The position numbers were made by a program, and so were the translations under genes. The notes below the pieces were generated by a model. It was not told the origin of the DNA. It ran no database searches and saw only the letters and a program-made list of their open reading frames with translations. Positions 45,223 through 57,609 of a stretch of DNA of 64,000 nucleotides are shown piece after piece (positions within the stretch are counted from its first letter, which is position 1; every line of letters begins with the position of its first letter). The stretch is from Blasia pusilla (lineage: Eukaryota > Marchantiophyta > Marchantiopsida > Blasiales), in assembly GCA_050084515.1 (NCBI GenBank), contig CM114275.1, positions 1,612,001 through 1,676,000 on the forward strand. Reading direction: 5' to 3'.

Positions 45223-47477
45223 CGGAATTGTCTGGAGTGTTCCAAGATGCTGCTGATGCTATTTCTCTGGCGCGTTCCAGGATCTTCAAGCGGCAGATTG
45301 GATTGGGGTATTGAAGCTCTAGCTATCCACAGGGGATCGATGCCAAGTTCCAGCGACACGCAGCTCCATTGACCAGCACAGACCAGATCTTCGATACTCC
45401 GACTCGTTATTGGGTGAATAATTGTACCCTTCTACGAACTGTTCATAACTTGGATAATTGAACAATTCCTTGTTAAGTGAATGATTGTTGTACCAGGCTC
45501 CCGACTGTTCACTCGTCGCCATTCCTCGCTTCTTTTCCTCAAGCATTGCTCTCGAGGCAAAGAAAATTCGGGAACGGCTTCACAAGACCTACCCCCAACC
45601 CCTTTGCGAACATAAGGACCCCACTACTTTAAGGCCGTAACATTGCTCTTCTTCGACTTCATTTTAGGCCGTCTCTTTGTCAGAATTCTAATCAAGGTCA
45701 CGGGAGATTCAGGGCGGCCAGGAGTTCGCCTTGCCTCCCGGATTCTGGGAGAAAGGAAGTACAGATTCCGCTGATTAAACAACAGTTCCTTTAAAAGCTG
45801 GAAGGCCAGAGCGGAATATTATGCTTCCGAGCACGGGGTCTCAGGTTCGCCCATCTTCGTCCTGCACGCCAAGATGCGCGATCTCAGATGCGGATCATTG
45901 ATGAGTCCAATAATTGCCCACTTGTTTTGCTCCGCTCGGCTCCACGCAGAGTGCTGGAAACGGATAAGTGGATGTCCTTGCTCAGATGTCCGGGGCTCGA
46001 GCGGTGCTCGGCCCGATGACAACCGGCAACAGAAGAAAGATTAATCGATCACCGACGCCCGTCTGACAATCGGACTGAAACTGCGGCAACTCACACGACA
46101 CGCATCGAAAAATTCCTCTCATGAGGACGATGACCCTGCCCAATCTTTTCTTCCTCCAATCCAATCTCACGGGAGGACCGCTCCCGTACAAACCCCGACG
46201 ACTGCACAGCCCGCTCCCGAGTTGAGACTCGAGAGCTCCCGAGTTCCCTGAAGAAGTAACAACAAGACGAAACAGCCATCATCGTTCCATGCTTTGGATT
46301 CTTTCTCCTGTCGCTTTCCACCGGGCTGGGCACGTGGGCCCTACTCGAAACGGCTCATGCTGTTGCCCGACGGCTGTAGTGACATGCCTCCCTCCCTCCC
46401 GCTTTGCTCGCTCGCTTCAATGCTAAATAAACTAAATTAGTCGTACCCACGTTCCGCTCGGCTTCGTGCACAAGTATTAAGGTGCTCATACTGTCGTAAT
46501 CCGACTTCTCCTACGATCTCTGAGCACTCGCGTTAAGTTTGGCGGTAGAGCTCAACCCCACGTTTCCCATGATGCGGACCCAAAACCCTCCTCCTCCTCC
46601 TCCTACCTGTTTATCCAAGGTCGGATAATCTGCCACAGTCTCGCCGCTACGTTTGCTCGTCTGGTGACAAAGGCTAAAAGAATGGCGTGTCTCAATTCTC
46701 GCCGCCTCCGAAGTCCCGCAGGCAGGTGCTCGAACAGCTGGTGTGCTATCCATGTTTGGGATTGGAGACGCTTTGTAAAGCGAACTCCGACTTTATGCTT
46801 ACACAAGTCGGTTCTCAAGATGGAGTAATTTTGTCGCTGATCGTTTGCGTTTGGATCCGAGAGAGTTTGGAGACTTGTTACTTGTATTGTCCTTGCTTGC
46901 GTTGGGATGGCATTCTATCCTGGATTGGATGTAGTTAGTGAACATTAGGTGCCGTGTGCGTCCGTGTTCACTGTCAGGGCAACACGTCAGCGAGAGCTGA
47001 GCGATAGATCGCTTCGGTGGATGACACGATAGCGCTACAGAGCCATTTCCCCCGGTGCTGGGTGGCACGTCAGCAGGTACTGGGCCATTGTTCTATTGCG
47101 TGCAGGACACGTCCGTACGAACGCAATAGACTCTCTTCCGTGGAAACGGACGACGCGTCATCGCGCGATGGGATTATTATCATTACGGCGTCCCAGCCGA
47201 CGGGCTGGGACGCTGGTGCCGTAAGAATACCCTGTTCGACGCGAGGGAAAATCATGGCTTTGACTGATGCCGTAAGCTTCTTACGTCTAGGACATGCAAG
47301 GGAGCAAAATTTGATTACGTTGCTACTTGTCCAATGACGTGTTATGAACGGCCAGGGATTCCACACTACTTCTCGAATCTCTACCATCCCTTGGGTAGGA
47401 GTCATGGCAGTAGAACTGTAGAGGTAGTATCTTAGGGCAATACAGGTAGTATTGACAGCCTTTATTTCAATTAAAAA
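45223..47477. other. 5' flank of pirin B
   Basis: No other gene recognised. GC content is higher than in the transposon regions. A CCT-rich tract lies at about 46585-46604, and a nested hairpin at 47183-47224. Promoter elements could not be assigned. Confidence 0.4.
47183..47224. repeat. Nested GC-rich hairpin
   Basis: Inner stem GTCCCAGCC/GGCTGGGAC (47190-47198 and 47203-47211, loop GACG) lies inside an outer stem TTACGGC/GCCGTAA (47183-47189 and 47218-47224), with a six-base bulge on one side. Confidence 0.75.
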
Positions 47478-47600
47478 TTAAAAATGAACTTCAATAAAGG
47501 CTTCATGAAAACCCATCACAGATACCAACGAGGGGGCATACAGAGCCAGAAACCAGCAGGCCAAAACAATATACAACACCTAAAACATTACACATAAAAG
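47478..47600 (-). mobile_element. 5'-truncated tail of a non-LTR element
   Basis: Read on the minus strand it ends ...GATGGGTTTTCATGAAG then a T/A-rich tail (TTTATTGAAG...), preceded by CCCCCTCGTTGGTATC. The same arrangement (CCCCTCTTTTGTACTTCCGA, GATGGGTTTTCCATC) closes the element at 52930-56320. No coding sequence is attached, as for a truncated insertion. Confidence 0.45.
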
Positions 47601-47639
47601 GCGTTTGCATTTAAAATTCGGGGAGGATTGAGAGTCACT

Positions 47640-49061
47640 AGCTTGTGTACGAAAATAATTTTTTGAAATGAAAAAATATTTTTCGTTTTAATTTTTTATT
47701 TTAAAATTTTAAAATTTTAATAATATCCAACTCTTCTATCCAACTCTAATATTCATTTTTAAATAATATCCAGCTCTTCTAAATACTTTCACTTTTCATT
47801 AAAATTGAAATAATCCGTGTTTTCTCATTCTTTCCACGAAAATAATATCCACTATTAAATTATTAGTAAATTTTAATAAATGAAAAAAATCCTTTTTCCA
47901 TTTAAATTTATTTTCCTTTCTCAAAATATACATTCTAAATTTATCTGATTATTTTTTAAATAATCATATTTTTTATTTCAAAATTTAAATATAAATTTTA
48001 TTTTCATAAATTTTAGAATAGTAATAACATTTCTCTTTTGAGTAATTTCACTCCTCAATTAAAATTTAAATGATATCACTATCCCCTAAATAACTCTATC
48101 CTATCAAGAAAATTCAAACCATATCTATTTATTCTCCATTAAAATTTATTTTCCCTTCCCATTAAATATGAATTAAGGGACAATTTTTTTAAATTCCACT
48201 AATTTTTATTATTATACACCTAGGAACATCCATTGTAATATAAATTATTATTAATTAACTAAATTATTTCTCTCTTCCACTCAAATTCATTTTCTTTCCC
48301 ATAGAGCGTGACTCAAGAACAAAATTCAATCATGTTGCTCTTTTGTCTTATTGACCCACTATTTTGTCTCATCGGGCATATAGGATTGCCCATAATTATA
48401 TAGATAGATGATGCCAACAACAAGTCCCACTTGTTTGGAGTTGGTCACTCTCCAACCTATGTTATCTTTTTTGAGTGAGAAAATGATTGAATTAACAAAT
48501 CCGAACTCTAGAGTTAAGCATTAATATGCATCTTGGTTTTGTGAATGGTCCTAGAGTTCCCTTTGATGCTACTTAAGGTTTTTTTTTTGGGGATGGAATG
48601 AAAGTGGAATTCTTACACAAACTCATTCAATATGATAATATCAATGTGGCCTCTTCGTAATTTAGGGTACAAGTGAGATATGGGGGAGTTGGGTAGCGCA
48701 ACAAGAAGAGTTGATAGTGAGAGGACTTAAAATGACACTTGAAAGGATTTTAGACTCGATATCATAAATAAAACAAGAAGACAATTCCACATCCGTCCTA
48801 GAGTTTTTCCTCTACTTCACTTAGCTTTATCCCGAAGCACTCGTGACCTTGAGTTTTGTAAACGGAAGACTTAGATTAAGTCATGAAGATTTGATCAATT
48901 GCACGATCTATAGGTAGTCAAGAAGCCGCGGAGCACTGATCAGGTCGAGTCTTCCCAAGTGCATAGCGTCTTTGTGGGGAGCCTCTTCTCCCAATCCTCG
49001 ACTAATCTCCCCAAGACGTTTGCCTAACCAGAATGCGTTGGTTAGTTCCTCAAGGTGCATC
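47640..49061. other. Very AT-rich DNA
   Basis: 47640-48290 is strongly AT-rich with repeated AATAATATCCA and TTCTCATT-like words but no regular period. 48290-49061 is ordinary AT-rich DNA. No gene is recognised. Confidence 0.5.
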
Positions 49062-49203
49062 CAAAATTGCACGAAAATGGACATGTCATTGGACATGCCT
49101 GGCCCACACCCGGGCCTGCACAGACATGTTCATCCATAGGACGAACATAAGTCCGTGGATATGGGCATGTCCGCGAACACAGACTTTGTCTGTGTGCAAC
49201 ATG
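49062..49203. mobile_element. Short hAT-like non-autonomous element
   Basis: Starts CAAAATTGCACGAAAATGGACATG and ends GACTTTGTCTGTGTGCAACATG; the reverse complement of the right end (CATGTTGCACACAG) pairs with the left end. Inside are GGACATGCCTGG, ACATGTTCATCCATAGGACG and GAACATAAGTCCGTGG, the family's words. The flanking octamers do not match, so the target duplication is lost or the ends are slightly off. Confidence 0.5.
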
Positions 49204-51832
49204 AAACAAGGTCAAACATGCATCATACTTAGTTCTTATTTCAAGAGCTTGAGCAGGAAGAGAGGGACAGTGTGCCCCCCTAAAGGTACTTCTAGGGTTC
49301 TCCGGGGGAAATTCCACCTTCCCTGTTGTTCCCCTCGGGCCCTTGATTTTGGCCCTCAATCCAAACGTGGTTTGCGACCCGCGGACTAGCATTTAACTAG
49401 TCATCCATCAAGATGGCTTGGCGGAGGCTTCTTGCAGCTTATCCAACTATTGGCTTCCCAAACACATCTTAGAGCTCTGATACGCATTTAATGTGGCTAC
49501 TGCCCATCTTAACTCCCCGTTTGACATCTCATGGTTGTTTTGTTGCCCTTTGCATTTCATGACTATTCTCATGACGTCTCGCCCATCTTGACTACTCACG
49601 TGTTCCTTGCATTTCCCCCTTGACTTGGCACTTGGCTTCCAGGTCTCAAACCTTTCTTGCCTTGGATTTTTCCCCAGGAGTAGCTATGCCCCTTTCTCAC
49701 CTAAGGCTAGTCATAAGATACGTGCACGTCTCCCCTAGCATTAGTCCATCAAGGCTCATATCTTGCTTCTGCAACTTTTGTCTCATTCGTGAGACTCCAA
49801 CACGCTTTCATATATCCTAGTGTGACTCCACTAGAGTTTTGATGTTCTGCAGTGGCGTGCGTTTGGTTATAAGGGTCACACCAATGGATGAGGATTTGGT
49901 TTGAATGTTGTGGAGTGGATATTCATATCTCTTTAGCAAAGCTTTATGGGAATATTAGGAATTATCTAGGCTTTCCATCAAACCATCATTGAAGACAAGA
50001 AGGAATCGGAAGGATCATCAACAAGAAGAAACAAAGAGAATGTATTATCCTCAATTTGTGTGGATAACCAAGGATCGTTTCTTGATTTGCAAGAGCTTCT
50101 TTGCCTCAATCTTGATACATGGCACCAAGGCAACAAGAAAATGTTCATACAAGGTAGTCAATAGGAAAATATTCTAACAAGTAATATGATTGTTAACAAA
50201 CTTGACCTTTTTCTTGACACGTGAAAACGAGGCAATAAGAAAATATTTCCATAAGAGAGGAACCCGAATATTTTTATGGGCAGCATGACTACTGTAAGCC
50301 TATTTGTTTGATACATTGTAGTGGGAAAATTTTCTACAACATAACCAACAAGAAGATATTTTAATGGGCAACGTGCATGATTATAGACTGCATGCGTAGC
50401 ACAAGCTCTTCACTATTTTGGATAAGAACAAAAATACACTGTACGTATGACTTATTTTTCAGATTAGAAGGACATGATAAAAACTTTCTAAAACATCAAC
50501 ATGGAAATTATTCATGAGCAACTCGATATCTATAAAACCCACCATACGTAAATGACTCTTCTTCACATTAGAAGTTATGGACCATTTAGAGCGAAGCATC
50601 ACTCATGAAATAAATGGAGTTTTGAAATTTAGTTGAATCAAAACATATGACATTTGCGACAACAATAAACCTAGAGTATAATCTTGATCGGAAAAATATT
50701 TAAACCCAAAACTCTTGTATGAGAGTAAAGACCTTGACTTGAGGTTGTTTCAAGTTTTTGTTTACGAAAGAATCCTAATCTCTTTTTTTGCATCATACTC
50801 CTTAAAGTGTTTTCTTCTCTTAAAATCTCCCCTTTTAACCTTTTTCATTTGGAAGATCCGTAACCTCCATCTCCTCCTTTTGGGAAAAAGAAAATTTAGG
50901 GTTCTCAATATTGAAGATCACGTTCTCAATGCTAAATATTGAGGTTGAATTTCCAATGGATTTTGGCAATCTAGCTACGCTAAAATTGATGACATTTGGT
51001 AATACCATAATCCTAGAGTATAATGTTGATCAGAAGAATCTTAGTACCCCTTCCCATCCTTTTTGCACCCATCCTCTTCATTTTCAACTTTACTTGTTTG
51101 GATGTGCTTTATGCCTCTCCCCTTTCTCTTGCTTTTGAAAACCCCCACTTCTTCTAGGTACTTGTTTCACAAAACTGTAAAACTCTCCTTTATTTTTTCT
51201 TATTTTAAAAATATCATAGCTTTGTCATCTTCCTTATTTTGGAAAGATAAAGTCACCTCATTCCTCGTATCCCCTTCTCTACCACTAATATGTAGATCAT
51301 GTCTTAATTAAATAAAAAAAAATGATACCCCTAGCCTTCCCACTTCCTTGTTGAGAAAAAATAAAATAAACTCCTCACCACTTTATTGAGCTCCAATATC
51401 CCATATCCATGTTTTTTAAAGGGAAAACTCTTCCCCTCTTCCTCTTATAAAACTCTAGCTAAACACACACTTGCCAAGTTGCTATAATAAAAAAGATTAG
51501 AATTTTATTCATGAAGGTTTTTCTTCAAGTTGTTGGCTTTAAAATAGAACACATATCATGCCTTGGTAGTAATAACGTGAAGAGGGAAATTTTGCTCATA
51601 CACTAGATTTAATATACCCTAACCTAAGACTTCTCCCCATCCCTCCCTCTTCCTTGCGTTGGGAAAAAATTAAAACCCTTCCGACTTTATCCTTCACCAA
51701 TCCCCCATCTCCATACGTTTTAAAGAAAAAGATTTCTTGTTTCTAGCTCCCCTCCTAATAAATTATATGCTTAAAATTTATGAAATCCTAGCTATGCATA
51801 TACTCGCCCAAATGCTATAATAACTAGTGTGG
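49204..51832. other. AT-rich DNA with a decayed MITE at about 50040-50400
   Basis: The stretch 50040-50400 repeats words of the MITE pair at 1397-2130 (TTGATTTGCAAGAGCTTCTT, GGCAACAAGAAAATGTT, TTGACACGTG, GGCAATAAGAAAATATTT, ATGGGCAGCATGA, ATGGGCAACGTGC), partly duplicated. No gene is recognised in the rest; frames of 60-118 codons lack motifs. Confidence 0.4.
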
Positions 51833-52121
51833 CCATGGTTGCACAAAAACGGACAAGTCCTTCCTTAGGACGGACATGGACGGATATGGGTTCTAAGAGG
51901 TGGGACCCACACTTATAGTCCATGATGGAAGGCAAGGCAAGGATGAGTGGAGCAATGAGGGAGGAGGGAGTGGAGGTGTAGGGAGGAAGAAATTGGGGAG
52001 TATGGAAAACGAAGGCAAGTAAGGGGAAGTAGAAAAAAGGGAAAGGTGGGGCCCATATGGACAAGTCCTTCCATAAGACGGACATGGACATATCCACGGA
52101 CTTTGTCCACATGTAACCTTG
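51833..52121. mobile_element. Complete hAT-type MITE with 8-bp target duplication
   Basis: 289 bp bounded by AGTGTGGC on both sides (51825-51832 and 52122-52129). The left end CATGGTTGCACAAAAACGG and the right end in reverse complement, CAAGGTTACATGTGG, form the terminal inverted repeat. The motif AAGTCCTTCCT/ATAGGACGGACATGGACA occurs inside both ends. An 8-bp duplication and CA-start TIRs are hallmarks of the hAT superfamily. It has no protein. The centre is G/A-rich. Confidence 0.8.
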
Positions 52122-52129
52122 AGTGTGGC

Positions 52130-52929
52130 CCCCTCATAATATAAGGTAAAATAAGGTAGTTGGGAAGTTGAAGGACATAACAAGAAGATCTTAATTTTGG
52201 TCAAGAAGACTCTTCTTAGAAAAAAACCTCTAAATAAGATACCTCATTTTTTTTAAGGACCATTTTCTTGGATTAGAAGCTTTGGTAGTTAGGAGACCTT
52301 ATAGGTACACAACTCCTCAAATAACCTTAACGTTTGTGTCTCCTAGTAGAGGACATGTAATCCACTAAATGTCCATCTCTTCCAATGTCCTCCATGTTAA
52401 ATAAAGAAATTCTGTAAAAAAGGTTATCGCATGGATGTTCCTAATAGGCTATTCCAATACGGCATATATTATAACCAAAGAAAATAGTTCCTCCTTAGGT
52501 AGAATTTTTTGGTGTTACAATATATTTTTGTGGCCCTTGGAGAGAAGATGATGTTTTCCTCCATCAATATGATTTTTTAAAAATAATACCTCTAAAATAT
52601 AATAGTGGTACTCAAAGGCTATAGGCTTACCACCTTATGGAAAAAAATAATCCACAACTAGGCAAGGGCATATTTGAGATGCCCTTATACCTATATGACA
52701 CATCTTTTAATTAGGGAGAGTCGTTTCTTATCTATATATATATAGCCATTGCCATGGAGACCTTAACACAATAGGGTGTCTCATTTACACGACATAAATT
52801 TATTGGCATCCTTTGTGTTTGACCATAAAATATGGATGACCTCTATTTATGTCCAATGAAGCTCAAAATTATTAGATTCCATGGTTTCCAACTCTTGTGA
52901 GTTAAATAGAATAATTGTGGACTTGCATG
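52130..52929. other. AT-rich intergenic DNA, nothing recognised
   Basis: No gene, repeat or transposon end could be identified. Confidence 0.4.
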
Positions 52930-53332
52930 TCCGGTTGTAAGAGGCAAAGATGCACTTCGATAAAAACGAGTGATGGAAAACCCATCGGAAGTACAAAAGA
53001 GGGGGACTCAAAGAGTCAAAACCTGAAGGCCACAACACGACCAGAAAAGGAAGAAGGGGGCATTCCCCCTAACGACGAAACTCACCAACAAAGAGACAAT
53101 ATCAGCAACAACAAGAGAGCTATGACTACTACTAAGTGGGCCTCTAGCGCCGGCGTCTCTCCCACACTGAGCCCGCCGCAAAATCCCATTAGCCTGGGCA
53201 CGCCGCAACGCTATGGAGACCCGCGCCTACAATACAGAATCGCAGTAGCTAAGGACAACCCATTTTCGAGTGGAGATGATGGGCGATCCGTATGAACGAA
53301 GTCGAACCTCTCCCCCATAGCCCCATACATCT

Positions 53333-53935
53333 CTATGGCCAGGGGATGAAGATGTGTCCCTCGTGTAGTCGACTGTAGATATGTGTCTTCTTCGCCGCCG
53401 CCGCCGCCGCCGCCGCTCCTTGTAGCATTCGCCCTTGGGCCACCACTTGGGCTCGCACTGCCTCCCGCGTAGGATCTGTGACTACCACGTCCGCCACAAC
53501 CACCTCAGCCTCACGTGTCATGTAGAGATCGGCACGAATGAGGGAATCCCGCATGGAGTAGTGCCTCTCTCTCTGCACATGGAAGCCACTCTCCCGAGCA
53601 ATACTGAACATGATATCCCGCACTGCATCGTGAGTGGCTATCCTCTCACCCCCAACTGGATAGCGTGCCAAATGCACACCAAGTGGATCCAGGCTCCGGC
53701 GACACTCGCAGTGTGTCGAACCAACCACCGATGGTTGGGGGAGGCCCAAGCGGAACCGCATCGCTGTGGTATAGGTAAGTGGTGCGATACGGAAAGCCTG
53801 GAGAAGGGGGCGCGCCCCTACCCATGAGCCTGCCCCCTTTCCGGAGCAAGAGCGAATACGGGCCCTAACCTCCATGGGGATATTCCCGTCAGACATAGTG
53901 CCTCTAAAAACTGCCTCAAAGTGGGCTTCCATCAA
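53333..53935 (-). pseudogene. Cys/His knuckle and restriction-like endonuclease domain
   Basis: 200 codons open. Around residue 77 is CECRRSLDPLGVHLARY, then GGERIATHDAVRDIMFS: the C-x-C...D..G.H...C pattern of this protein family with the last Cys changed to Tyr. Then RADLYM and VVVADVVVTDPTREA, resembling the R/K-P-D...D-V-T/V catalytic strands of restriction-like endonucleases in R2 retroelements. The C-terminus has eight alanines from a (GCC)n tract (53391-53416) before KKTHIYSRL. Such nucleases nick target DNA to prime reverse transcription. The endonuclease call is inference from pattern and position. Confidence 0.55.
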
Positions 53936-54597
53936 GGAAGATTGGAGCCCAGGATCGACCGGAGGTAACTAAGGAGGAGAAAGTGGGGAGAACGGCTCGG
54001 CCTCAACTCGAAGGAATCTCTACAAGTGTGAGTGAAGATCTGAAGTGGGAAAGAGCCATCCTCGACCTGGGAGCGTAGTGTAGAAGGAGCGGTCTATCTC
54101 TAACCAAAAATCGGGAGCAAAGGAGGGTGCCACTATGGCCCAACTCCTAAAAAAGCGGAGGGCGCCACTAACTCGGTCGAGAGAAGACCTACTCCACCAA
54201 AGAAATTGGCCAAGAGGCCTGTCTACGACTAACTCCCCATGGGGCACTCTAAGGAGCCGGGTCCTAGAAGATCCCCAAACACTGCATGAGCTTCCTATCA
54301 AAGGATCTATATAGGGAAGAAAGGTGACTAGATGTCAGGCAGTTCTAGTGAGGTAACCAGGTCTACGAGCAAAACAAGAAGAGAGAATGCGAAGGCGACT
54401 TGAGGGTCACCAATCCTCGTAAGATCATCAACGTGGAGAAGATCCTCGGTAAGAGCCGCCACGAAAGTCGATACAAAGTCTTGGCTCCCGGCGGTACTCC
54501 CAAGACTCGAAGCCCTCCGACAGTCGCAAGAAGCCGTCGGGTAAATGTAGATCATCACGTAGGCCTGATGGAGACCAAGCCTTGCACTTCCCCACCT

Positions 54598-55527
54598 TCA
54601 CCGCCAGGCCGACACATGCCAAGCTGTCTTTGAAAAGTGCTCGAATGCGGGGACAACCAGATCTCTCGGGACCAACAATATGAGTATCATCTCGCGTGAA
54701 GGAACATGCAAACCCGGGAAAGCCTCACCGTAGAAAGAACCGCTCGGTAATGAGCCCAAACAAACAACGCCACCCAGAGGGTCACCCTGACGAGTCCCGG
54801 TAGCAGACTCCAAGACCGTGACCTCCTCCTCGAATCGACCATGGTGGAAATAGAGGGCCGAAGGGGCCCCATAGAAAGCCTGCACAAAGGGAATGAGGCT
54901 CGCCATGGGGCCACCCGCGTCCCTCAACTCTGTGAATATAGTAGCCCGAGATACTGAGTTGAAGGCGTTCTCCACGTCCACTTGGAGAACCACCCACTCT
55001 GGATGTACATCTAGACAAGCCCTCAAACCTAAGGCAACCGTCTCACATCCGGTTGGCGTGGCAACTCCAAACTGGTGCGGACTCAGATGTGACTGGAAAG
55101 CCTCACGGAATTGCAAAGCGAGAGTACGACTCACCTACCGCAAGAGCACCTCACCTATGGCAATCGGACGGATACCACCACCCCCCTTTGACAACGCCAA
55201 AAGTCGCCCCGCCCCTAATACTTGGGCCACTGCTGTTGGCACTCTCCCCTGAGCTAGGTGAGAGGCAACCTGAAGCAACTCGGAGAAGCCGCTAGCGGTG
55301 TCCTCGGAAGGAAAGCAATCACGAAGGTGTTCGTACATCATACTAGACAAACCTCCGGCCGCAATCCTCGGAGAACGTCCGAGTGCCCGTGCAAAGAGGG
55401 ACGGGTCAAGGCATATAGCCGTGTCAGGGTGGAAGTCACGTGCAAAAGCTGGAATGTCAACCGATGGACGAGGATGTAGCCTCCGGAGGGCATCGATGGT
55501 AACAGCTGAAGAAGGAGCCATGTCCAT
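54598..55527 (-). pseudogene. Reverse transcriptase domain of the non-LTR element
   Basis: 55527-55135 carries LFARALGRSPRIAAGGLSSM, YEHLRDCF and GGIRPIAIGEVLLR; after one stop, 55134-54598 has LQVDVENAFNSVSRATIF (motif A with its Asp), GTRQGDPLGGVVC (motif B') and, in another frame at about 54690, FTRDDTHIVGP, which holds the DD of motif C but has lost the usual aromatic-Ala. The motif order and the RQGDPLG block are typical of non-LTR RTs. Stop and frameshifts make it inactive. Confidence 0.75.
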
Positions 55528-55556
55528 CGGGCGAAGAGCACGCGGCTCGCGAGTAC

Positions 55557-56314
55557 TCAGGCTTGCCTTGATGTCCTACATCGTCGCAACCTGGCTGCTC
55601 CAGGATCGTCCGCCGGGAAACCAGGTGAACTACTACCTCTGGCGAATGCCACAAACTCACTCTGCAGAGACTCCCAATCACCTCCTCGAAAGCGTCTCAG
55701 ACGTGCTATAACCTCTCTATGACCGGCCTTCCCTCCCCGAGTGTAACGAAGACACCATCGTGGAAGGAGAAGTAGTAGGTACCACGAGAGCTCATCCATA
55801 GGATCAAGGGCGATCCTAGCGAGGGGAAGGAGGAATGCGTGGCGGAGGTCGTCCCGAATAGCATGGGGGATCCTATGAAACAACCTCGGGCAGGGAAAAC
55901 GGGTCTCGAAGAGACCTATAATGCTGCCCTGGTGGGACCTCAACCACTCCCATGCCTCAGGAGGGGGCGATGATGCGGGAAGCACCGGAGAGCATCCATG
56001 GTCGGCGGGAGGGACCACCCATCCAAATCTATCAAAGTCGGGATGTTTAGCCGCTAAGTGGTTCGAATTCTGAACGAGTGAAGAATTCGGGACAACATGG
56101 GCATTTAGTATCCCGACTAGATGACCCACGGGTCCCCACACGGGGAGCCGATGCGGGTCGAGGCATGGATGCAACTCACCAAGAAGAGGACATGGCCCCC
56201 TCCAATAAAATCGTGCGACAATCCCCCGTCAATAACAATCCTGTCATCCCCATTCGAACGAGCGGTCCTGGCAAACCACTCTCTTCCCGTCCACGGTAAT
56301 GCTCCCTCTAACAT
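55557..56314 (-). pseudogene. N-terminal region of the non-LTR element protein
   Basis: Frames 56314-56117 and 56174-55557. Contains WEWLRSHQGSIIGLFETRF, LHRIPHAIRDDLRHAF, ELSWYLLLLLPRWCL and GGKAGHREVIARLRRFRGGD. I know this only as the part preceding RT in a family of plant and algal RT proteins; no DNA-binding zinc finger typical of R2 N-termini was seen. Function is unknown. Confidence 0.4.
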
Positions 56315-56320
56315 AAACTC

Positions 56321-57609
56321 TCACCTACCGACATCAGCTAGGACTTCTAGTCCCAACCCCCTCCCAAAAATAAACTCATGAATACATAGAGTTGCTAAGA
56401 GTGTGAAAAGATCATGGGCCCTTCGAGATAAAATAGATGAGAAGAAAAGTGTATGTACGGGAAGGGTAACAAATACAAACGAGAATCGAACCAAAATGAG
56501 AAGCACATACGACAAATACGACAAACAAGAAAGGACTTGGGAAAGGAGGGGAAGGGTGGGTGAATAGAGGACGTTACCTTGGGAAATTTCTCCAAATGAC
56601 AATAAGCTAAACCCTAATATTCACATTTGGAACCCTAATATGAACCGAATTCTAAAAAGATGAATAAAAATAAAAATACTTCACGCCATGCAGCAAGGTC
56701 CGGATCAAAACGAAGCTCTCGTCACGCTCTCCGTTTCGACATGTAGCACGTCTCTTTTCGTCCCCTACGCCCTCCGTCCTTCCTCCCGCCGTCCCTGTCC
56801 ATGCCTCTCGCCATCCCCGCCCAAAATCGCTGCTCCGTTGGATACTCCGTCTCTTAGACTCCGTAAGTGAGCATCTACCTTCAATGGTAGGGCCCATCAT
56901 TGATGAACCAAATTCAACCGTATTAAATGTTATAGATTAGGACGTCCAACCCTACGGTTTATTTGAGACATCCTAATGGTCTTAAGAAAAACAAGATACA
57001 TGTCTATACCCACTCCTCTATTATAACAATAAATTCCATCCATTCACATTTGAAAATTTTGAAATTCACACCCAAGCAACAAGTAGTCGGGAGGACTAGC
57101 CTAGGCCATAGAGATCTAGGTGCTAGGCTATGCAAGGATAGGTGCCTTTGGCCATATGGCCCAAGGCGCATAAGCCTATATATTATATGACCATTGCATT
57201 CTTTCAAGTTGTACCTTTTGATTATTAGAGTAACAAACCAAATAAAAATACAAGTGGGTCAAAAGATATTTAGTTCATGGATCTAATTATTAACTTCTAC
57301 TAGTTTAATTGTGTGTATGATGCACAAAGAATTACAACGTAACTTTTTTGAAGAAATATTATTAAAAAGATTATGAAAGATTCAAACAATAAAGGCATAA
57401 GAGATTTTATAAAAATTTTGAAAGAAAGTTTTTTAGTGGTTGTGAAAAGGACACATAAAATTTATATTGCATTTTATCTTGATTAATTCCAAAATAATTA
57501 TTTCAATTATTAGTAAGTCAGTTTTGTAGCTTATGTCTTTCATAAGAGATTTGAAAACCCTTGCAAGTAATGGAAGTTGCATTACATATGAAACTTTGTG
57601 ACTCTGTGA
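56321..57609. other. Intergenic DNA, nothing recognised
   Basis: Mixed composition with no protein, RNA gene or transposon end that I can name. Part of the 5' end of the non-LTR element may extend into it. Confidence 0.35.

Larger units (their letters stand above)
52930..56320 (-). mobile_element. Degraded non-LTR retroelement with C-terminal restriction-like endonuclease
   Basis: One long minus-strand protein broken into about seven frames: N-terminal region 56314-55557, reverse transcriptase 55527-54660, thumb and connecting region 54622-54020, C-terminal zinc and endonuclease region 53935-53333, then an untranslated tail to about 52940 ending GATGGGTTTTCCATC..TTTTTATCGAAG. No LTRs flank it. 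An order of RT, Cys-rich knuckle and PD-(D/E)XK-like endonuclease in one ORF is that of R2/CRE-type elements, in contrast to the apurinic endonuclease-first layout of plant L1. Many stops and frameshifts. Confidence 0.65.

Noticed and set aside
53391-53416. Poly-alanine tract as a disease-type expansion or host-protein feature
   Set aside because: It is a short (GCC)n microsatellite at the end of a dead transposon ORF.
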